Below the pieces are notes generated by a model, which was given only the letters and a program-made list of their open reading frames with translations, searched no databases and was not told the DNA's origin. The position numbers were made by a program, and so were the translations under genes. Of a stretch of 64,000 bases of DNA, positions 63,801-64,000 are shown piece after piece. Location of the stretch: positions 1 through 64,000 of the forward strand of contig NZ_JABANE010000014.1 of assembly GCF_012844305.1 (NCBI RefSeq). Direction: 5' to 3'. Source of the DNA: Flammeovirga aprica JL-4 (GTDB lineage Bacteria > Bacteroidota > Bacteroidia > Cytophagales > Flammeovirgaceae). Positions within the stretch are counted from its first letter, which is position 1. Each line of letters begins with the position of its first letter.

Positions 63801-64000
63801 GGCATATAGACTTTGAAAATTTAGATCAGTTATCAGCCACTGCCAAAACACCATTAGATGGTGCAATTCCTTATTACATTGATGAACTAACAGATTATAA
63901 CTTTGTGCTCCGTGATAATTTCCTTGAAAATCAATCACTTTTATCTGGTCATAGTTTCGTAAATGATTCAATTTCTATTGACCTTACTCTAACTTCGAAT
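60857..64000 (+). CDS. Large secreted protein, 3' end outside the window (partial)
   Basis: The frame is open from ATG 60857 to the last base, giving at least 1048 residues with no stop. A signal peptide is at residues 1-23 (IALFTFLCFSVNAQ). Residues to about 590 look like a beta-propeller or repeat region without clear motifs. From about 600 a pattern common in T9SS surface proteins appears: NDGNWSSTTTWKNGFIPLG, then many GNLTI/GTLNI-type beta-helix strands. The missing C-terminus probably carries a sorting domain. Role unknown; adhesion or surface structure is plausible. Confidence 0.8.
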   Translation, partial: MTNKIHFFFIALFTFLCFSVNAQDVIIEKQNGRLTAPAGEESAFGNKILYSNSDDLIITHNDQKVFTYQRNSNGDFELLNTSSDYTKYKAQTITLRVNDEGGSTDINFVESDYKYTVRDEMEVEFFDYNESTEFPVMIGYDGTDWYYRIYHNSIGEYIHFKSPDQFPIFYQKSINEFGEYDPDFSQYLPFNSRIVFGTENLLIHTDGGTTYTLTRAKDKDTGEDIYTEIESIGDGAIDVYPNADNPVYEASYNDGESDHYLYYVYENWEEERFVLFDTPFPTFEDFIASSAPYLQQFSGSYKSEIPTEETTLSRTISAIEFNNDNQQLLLGFEDQYFYQGVIETYNLSMELFEAEGTLWDKNKIYTPINPVSGFGRSFDLGGNIAIATDQGLELQDISTNTLINFAGTNSQSGGVKYFSDNSSVLVWTEDELAIYHENTYSKEMSLASVTTFTDVINDVEIIENGDDFVILVTYENDEVIHSFRSTFPASTGSFSLPITPLATVTKPNSSPGANQNFIFSPSDYGLFGLSRDLQTLFKIDYNFESDILNLNQVDVIAGIENATQFGADIGLYSNLFISTSNNYITEYTFQYQTENDGNWSSTTTWKNGFIPLGLDSDVIKINNIVTKDDNINIQASKFEIATTGNLTIPEGSTTTTKVDEFTNSGTLNIGNKSLFEFQAGANNTGAQIFIGSDNQTDFTGALFIFIQYDNDPRIFVNDGLITINESGYFSIGGNWKNSAANNITFTYDALENDYEYATLEIYGEEHDMNVDLIEVSIPNLTFYNYSGDLSVNGDLHVRHQISADGENDYINTESANLFIDAPIYDNDNVYLSISDLTFNNLVINDERHYADYYGYISIKNQLILNADFNADGNIDLEINENVEPIVGDYGIKYLSSDLQFYLNLKNEPSSFSVDIPFLVGVGYEVISNYFNLPLSLVDVTPTYPSAAEGDSKIKIYPNNYFGSDEEFFIDDINYYGYKNRIWHIDFENLDQLSATAKTPLDGAIPYYIDELTDYNFVLRDNFLENQSLLSGHSFVNDSISIDLTLTSN

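Overview
The window is 64 kb of low-GC, gene-dense chromosome from a Bacteroidota bacterium. It is most likely a marine, polysaccharide-degrading member of Cytophagales, and a Flammeovirga-like organism would fit; the genus is an inference. The evidence is a SusC/SusD/SusE locus, two enzymes ending in type IX secretion (T9SS) sorting domains, a DUF5103-type T9SS plug protein, TAnnTTTG-type promoters and almost no Shine-Dalgarno sequences. There is no prophage, CRISPR array, plasmid function or transposase gene.

Layout. 1-7 kb: a small secreted protein, groES-groEL behind a sigma-54-type promoter, two tandem PAS plus H-box proteins without an ATPase domain, hemW and a lysoplasmalogenase-like membrane protein. 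7-21 kb: an RND/MacA-type adaptor, a small orphan protein, then an alpha-glucan utilisation locus on the minus strand (susC-susD-susE, terminator, T9SS GH13 amylase) with a divergent LacI regulator. 21-33 kb: a beta-propeller sensor fused to a SpoIIE phosphatase, which overlaps a LolD-like ATPase. A 1594-residue membrane-anchored protein of AsmA-like appearance, a DUF1523-like protein, a YceI lipoprotein and an Omp85-type barrel follow. 33-38 kb: thiolase, a small barrel protein, three identical tRNA-Pro/tRNA-Arg pairs and the T9SS plug protein. 38-43 kb: a two-gene membrane Fe-S redox module resembling a split ETF:menaquinone oxidoreductase, a conserved small protein, peptidase E, a DnaJ-TPR membrane protein and a small winged-helix protein. 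43-49 kb: two orphan proteins, then sigma-54 activator, lptE, an acidic TPR-like protein, secG and a DUF1761 protein. 49-64 kb: a YtcJ-like amidohydrolase, a dual-GH18 T9SS chitinase, a flavoprotein monooxygenase, an operon of split 5'-nucleotidase plus BCCT transporter, and the start of a large secreted protein that runs off the edge.

How it fits together. Two glycan systems (alpha-glucan and chitin) depend on T9SS export, and the plug gene sits nearby. Several genes serve envelope building: LptE, LolD-like, AsmA-like, Omp85, SecG. The orphan sigma-54 activator has a GTCA/TGAC palindrome at its own promoter. groESL has a sigma-54 promoter preceded by three GTCAG/CTGAC half-sites at 10-bp spacing, so the activator may control groESL and itself.

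The main unexplained structures are a dispersed family of TA-flanked inverted-repeat elements (three of about 163 bp and one of 61 bp, each just upstream of a rightward gene), a 23-bp-period GTAC repeat array between two convergent genes, shared LacI-operator-like sites, and a duplicated terminator behind the PAS/H-box paralogs.
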